Positions 61,316 to 64,000 of a stretch of 64,000 nucleotides of DNA are shown in pieces. Within the stretch, counting starts at the first letter, position 1. Each line of letters opens with the position of its first letter. The translations under genes were made by a program, and so were the position numbers. The DNA comes from Euryarchaeota archaeon UBA102 (GTDB taxonomy: Archaea > Thermoplasmatota > Poseidoniia > MGIII > CG-Epi1): the NCBI GenBank assembly GCA_002509225.1, contig DAHL01000039.1, positions 22,017-86,016 on the forward strand, read 5' to 3'. The notes under the pieces were generated by a model that was given only the letters and a program-made list of their open reading frames with translations, was not told where the DNA came from and searched no databases.

Positions 61316-62620
61316 ATGGTTAATCCAAACAAAGTCCATGAAACGCTCAGTCAATTTCAATTAGTCGACGGTTTTCCTCAAGTTCTAGATCTAGAAAAAT
61401 CACAAGGAGTTTGGCTTCACGATTCCTGTACAGGCGAAGATTATCTCGATTTTTTCACTAGTTTTGCTTCATGGCCTATTGGATATAATCACCCCATGAT
61501 GAACGATTCAGATTTCCTTGAAAAATTATCAATGGTAGGTTCGAATAATCCAGCTAATTCAGATATTTATACAAAGGAAATGGCAGAATTCGTCGAGGCT
61601 TTTGCTACTCACGTTACTCCCTCTAATTTTAATCATCATTTTTGGGTTGCAGGAGGTGCTTTAGCAGTAGAGAACGCATTGAAGACTGCCTTTGATTGGA
61701 AAGCTAGAAAACTAGGCAGAAGTATAGAAGACAGTGCAGACGATTTAGTCATTCTACATCTCAAAGATGCGTTTCACGGTCGAAGTGGTTACACATTAAG
61801 TCTTACTAACACTGACCCTGTCAAAACCGCTCTTTTTCCAAAATTTAATTGGCCTAGATTCCACAATCCAACCATAATATTTGATTTAGATGGAAACATT
61901 TCTAATGATATAGAATCTGAAGAATCTAAATCAATTGAAGATATCGAAAACGCTTTTGAAACTTTTAAGGATAGGATAGCTGCAATTATAATTGAACCCA
62001 TGCAAGGTGAAGGTGGCGATAATCATTTTCGTACTAATTTTTTCAAAATTCTTAGAAATTACGCAGATCAAAACGAAGCTCTTTTGATATATGACGAAGT
62101 CCAAACAGGTTTCTGGGGGTCTGGTAAACCCTGGTTATGGCAACATCACGACGTCGCACCAGATATAGCTGCATTCGGTAAGAAAACACAAGTTTGCGGC
62201 ATATATGCAAGTAATAGAATCGACGAAGTCAAAGATAATGTATTTTCTCTTTCTTCTAGAATAAATTCGACATGGGGTGGTAATCTTGTAGACATGGTCA
62301 GAAGCAAACGTTTCATAGATATTATCAGATCAGAAAACCTAGGTGAGAATATTTCAAATCAAGGACAAAAATTCATTTTGGGTTTAAGAAATATAGCAGC
62401 CTCACATAATCAAATTACCAATGTCAGAGGGGTCGGTTCTCTTATTGCATTCACACTCCCTGATGGAACTATTCGGGATACTATGATTAACAACCTTCTT
62501 AAGAATAATATTTTGGCTTTAAAATCAGGCCCAACTTCAATTCGATTCCGTCTTCCATTGATAATTTCTGAAGAAGAAGTGTCTACTGCATTAGAACGAA
62601 TAGAGGCGAGTATAGACTAA
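61316..62620 (+). CDS. lat: L-lysine 6-transaminase
   Basis: 434 residues, class III PLP aminotransferase. Signature segments of lysine 6-transaminase (actinobacterial LAT) are LVDGFPQVLDLEKSQG, FFTSFASWPIGYNHP, NPANSDIYTKEMAEFVE, VAGGALAVENALKTAFDWK, DAFHGRSGYTLSLTNTDP and SRINSTWGGNLVDMVRS; the PLP lysine is in DVAPDIAAFGKKTQVCG. It transfers the epsilon-amino group of lysine to 2-oxoglutarate, giving aminoadipate semialdehyde, which spontaneously forms piperideine-6-carboxylate. The ATG follows the Toprim stop without a gap. The 3' end overlaps hutH by four bases (CTAA). Confidence 0.92.
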   Translation: MVNPNKVHETLSQFQLVDGFPQVLDLEKSQGVWLHDSCTGEDYLDFFTSFASWPIGYNHPMMNDSDFLEKLSMVGSNNPANSDIYTKEMAEFVEAFATHVTPSNFNHHFWVAGGALAVENALKTAFDWKARKLGRSIEDSADDLVILHLKDAFHGRSGYTLSLTNTDPVKTALFPKFNWPRFHNPTIIFDLDGNISNDIESEESKSIEDIENAFETFKDRIAAIIIEPMQGEGGDNHFRTNFFKILRNYADQNEALLIYDEVQTGFWGSGKPWLWQHHDVAPDIAAFGKKTQVCGIYASNRIDEVKDNVFSLSSRINSTWGGNLVDMVRSKRFIDIIRSENLGENISNQGQKFILGLRNIAASHNQITNVRGVGSLIAFTLPDGTIRDTMINNLLKNNILALKSGPTSIRFRLPLIISEEEVSTALERIEASID

Positions 62621-64000
62621 TCTAGTTTCCCTATTTCTTTTTCCACTGCGTCTATTATCTCACCGGATTTCAAAACTTCAAGCATTTTGTTATTATCTCT
62701 ATACAAAGGTCTATCTTCTTCTAATTTAGGTATATATTTTCTAATAACATCATGTGCCGCTTTAGTTCCTTTAGCCATATTTCCTTCTCTTAAATCAAGA
62801 GCCTGAGCAGCCGCCATCATCTCTATCCCCAATACTCCATAACAATTTTCCAAAATTTTACTCACCTTTTGCGTAGTAGTCATTCCCATCGATACAAAAT
62901 CTTCTTGATCCGCAGCAGCAGGTATCGATTGATTGGCTGCTGGATGGGATAAAATTCTAGTTTCCGCAATCAAAGCATCAGCAGTATATTGTGATAACAT
63001 CATCCCAGCATGCATACCTGCACCTTCCGTTAGAAATGGGGGTAAACCTGCAGATAATGCTGGGTTTGTAAGACGATTCATTCTTCTTTCCGATAATACA
63101 GCAACCATACTCAATCCAGTCCCAACATTTTCCATAGGTAATGCAACAGGAGTTCCTTGGAAATTAGCTCCAGTTAGTACTTCTTTGTCTTCTGTTAAAA
63201 ATATCGGATTATCTCCAACACCATTTAATTCAGTTAAAATTTGACTACGTGCATAATCAACGGTATCTCTTAACGTTCCAGCTACTTGTGGCGTTGAACG
63301 CATAGAATATGCATCTTGAACCTTTTTATTTTCATCTGCAAGAATTTCAGATTCATCTGTAATTCTATTTATGTTCGAAGCTACTTTTTGCGATCCACTA
63401 AAACCTCTTAATTTATGAATTCTTGCATCATAAGGTTTCATATTTGCTATCAAACTTTCAAGAGTCATTGATGCAGCTATGTCTTGTAATTTTAGCCATT
63501 TTTCAGTATCATATATCGTTAAAGCAGCAAGAGCCGTTAGTACATTACTTCCATTTATTATTGATAAACCATCTCTAGCTTCTAGAACCAACGGCTCTAT
63601 ATTTTCTTTTTTCCATGCTACAGATGCAGGTATTTTTTCTCCTTTGTAGAATACCTCTCCTTCTCCCATTATTGCGAGAGCAATTTGAGACATAGGAGAT
63701 AAATCCCCACAAGCACCAACTGATCCTTTTTCACAAACAATAGGAGTTATTCCTCTATTGAGTGCTTCTATCATTCTTTCTGTCACTACTTTTCTACCAG
63801 CAGAATATCCTTTAGCATGAACATTTACACGACCACACATTGCACCACGTACAATTTCAATATCCATAGGATCTCCTATTCCTGCTGCATGAGAATAGAT
63901 TAAATATTTCTGAAATTCCTTTAATTGCTCTTGATCTAGGGCAATTTCTGAAAACTCTCCTATTCCTGTATTAGTTCCATAAATAATCTCATTATCTTCT
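62617..64000 (-). CDS. hutH: Histidine/aromatic amino acid ammonia-lyase family; 5' end outside window
   Basis: At least 460 residues and open to the window edge: before the internal Met at 63867 the frame reads YGTNTGIGEFS and LIYSHAAGIGDP, the normal N-terminal part of the family, so the gene starts beyond 64000. The catalytic MIO group of this family comes from an Ala-Ser-Gly triad; here GSVGACGDLSPMSQIAL has Cys (63709-63711) in place of Ser. GVGDNPIFL, QDAYSMRSTPQVAGTLRD and PAAADQEDFVSMGM are the other conserved segments. Deaminates histidine to urocanate or a related amino acid; I cannot separate histidine from tyrosine or phenylalanine specificity from the part visible. Confidence 0.9.
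   Translation of the reverse strand, partial: EDNEIIYGTNTGIGEFSEIALDQEQLKEFQKYLIYSHAAGIGDPMDIEIVRGAMCGRVNVHAKGYSAGRKVVTERMIEALNRGITPIVCEKGSVGACGDLSPMSQIALAIMGEGEVFYKGEKIPASVAWKKENIEPLVLEARDGLSIINGSNVLTALAALTIYDTEKWLKLQDIAASMTLESLIANMKPYDARIHKLRGFSGSQKVASNINRITDESEILADENKKVQDAYSMRSTPQVAGTLRDTVDYARSQILTELNGVGDNPIFLTEDKEVLTGANFQGTPVALPMENVGTGLSMVAVLSERRMNRLTNPALSAGLPPFLTEGAGMHAGMMLSQYTADALIAETRILSHPAANQSIPAAADQEDFVSMGMTTTQKVSKILENCYGVLGIEMMAAAQALDLREGNMAKGTKAAHDVIRKYIPKLEEDRPLYRDNNKMLEVLKSGEIIDAVEKEIGKLD

Overview
The window is 64 kb of AT-rich, gene-dense archaeal chromosome. The archaeal assignment rests on TFB, an ABCE1/Pelota ribosome-recycling pair, the exosome (Rrp4/Rrp41/Rrp42), SBDS, a proteasome alpha subunit, eL43, Rpo12, the KEOPS subunit Pcc1, prefoldin beta, archaeal NAC, TiaS, archease, MptE and a tRNA-Tyr whose intron has a perfect bulge-helix-bulge. 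These sit among bacterial-like metabolic genes: riboflavin synthase, mitochondrial-type aconitase, three-subunit PNT transhydrogenase, acyl-CoA dehydrogenase and enoyl-CoA hydratases, L-lysine 6-transaminase, and a histidine-ammonia-lyase-family enzyme. There are also many large secreted or surface proteins. I infer a planktonic Thermoplasmatota lineage of Marine Group II/III type, aerobic or facultative and heterotrophic on protein and amino acids. This is inference; a marker-gene tree would decide it.

Layout. 0-8 kb: riboflavin synthase (cut by the window edge) and lumazine synthase, an RND exporter, ABCE1, RusA and FolD. 6.7-9.7 kb: two geranylgeranyl-reductase-family flavoproteins around a ferredoxin with YwqK/MORN-like repeats, probably lipid saturation. 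9.7-13.7 kb: aconitase, PurM, an O-methyltransferase. 13.8-19.9 kb: a 2039-residue membrane-anchored subtilase with Ig-like repeats. 19.9-22.5 kb: tandem Frag1/DRAM-like membrane proteins, an unknown protein and TrmJ. 22.6-24.4 kb: GalU and UDP-glucuronate decarboxylase. 24.4-31 kb (minus strand): transhydrogenase, acyl-CoA dehydrogenase, NAC, Pelota, TFB. 30.9-36 kb: an M50 protease, dihydroorotase and a surface protein. 36-40.5 kb: initiator tRNA, archease, two unknowns, TiaS, an EamA transporter and a PH-like membrane protein. 40.5-46.3 kb: dCMP deaminase, Nth, enoyl-CoA hydratases, a HAD phosphatase, a 41-residue zinc-finger protein, tRNA-Arg and an M14 carboxypeptidase. 46.3-48.8 kb: an SDR and an ABC exporter. 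49-55.7 kb: tRNA-Tyr, PrsW and the archaeal exosome/proteasome superoperon. 55.8-64 kb: a PKD lipoprotein, a PQQ/TPR protein, a coiled-coil membrane protein, MptE, an ABC ATPase, a Toprim protein, lysine aminotransferase and the 3' part of a HutH-like ammonia-lyase.

The genome looks streamlined. No intergenic stretch exceeds 300 bases, convergent genes repeatedly overlap at their stop codons, downstream genes start inside upstream stops (TAATG, TGATG, TTGA), and TTG starts are common. All three tRNAs encode CCA. I saw no CRISPR array, insertion sequence, rRNA or replication initiator gene.

The most unusual observation is at ABCE1. The conserved first iron-sulfur cluster region is encoded in frame upstream of the first ordinary start codon, but no ATG, GTG or TTG is available to begin it.
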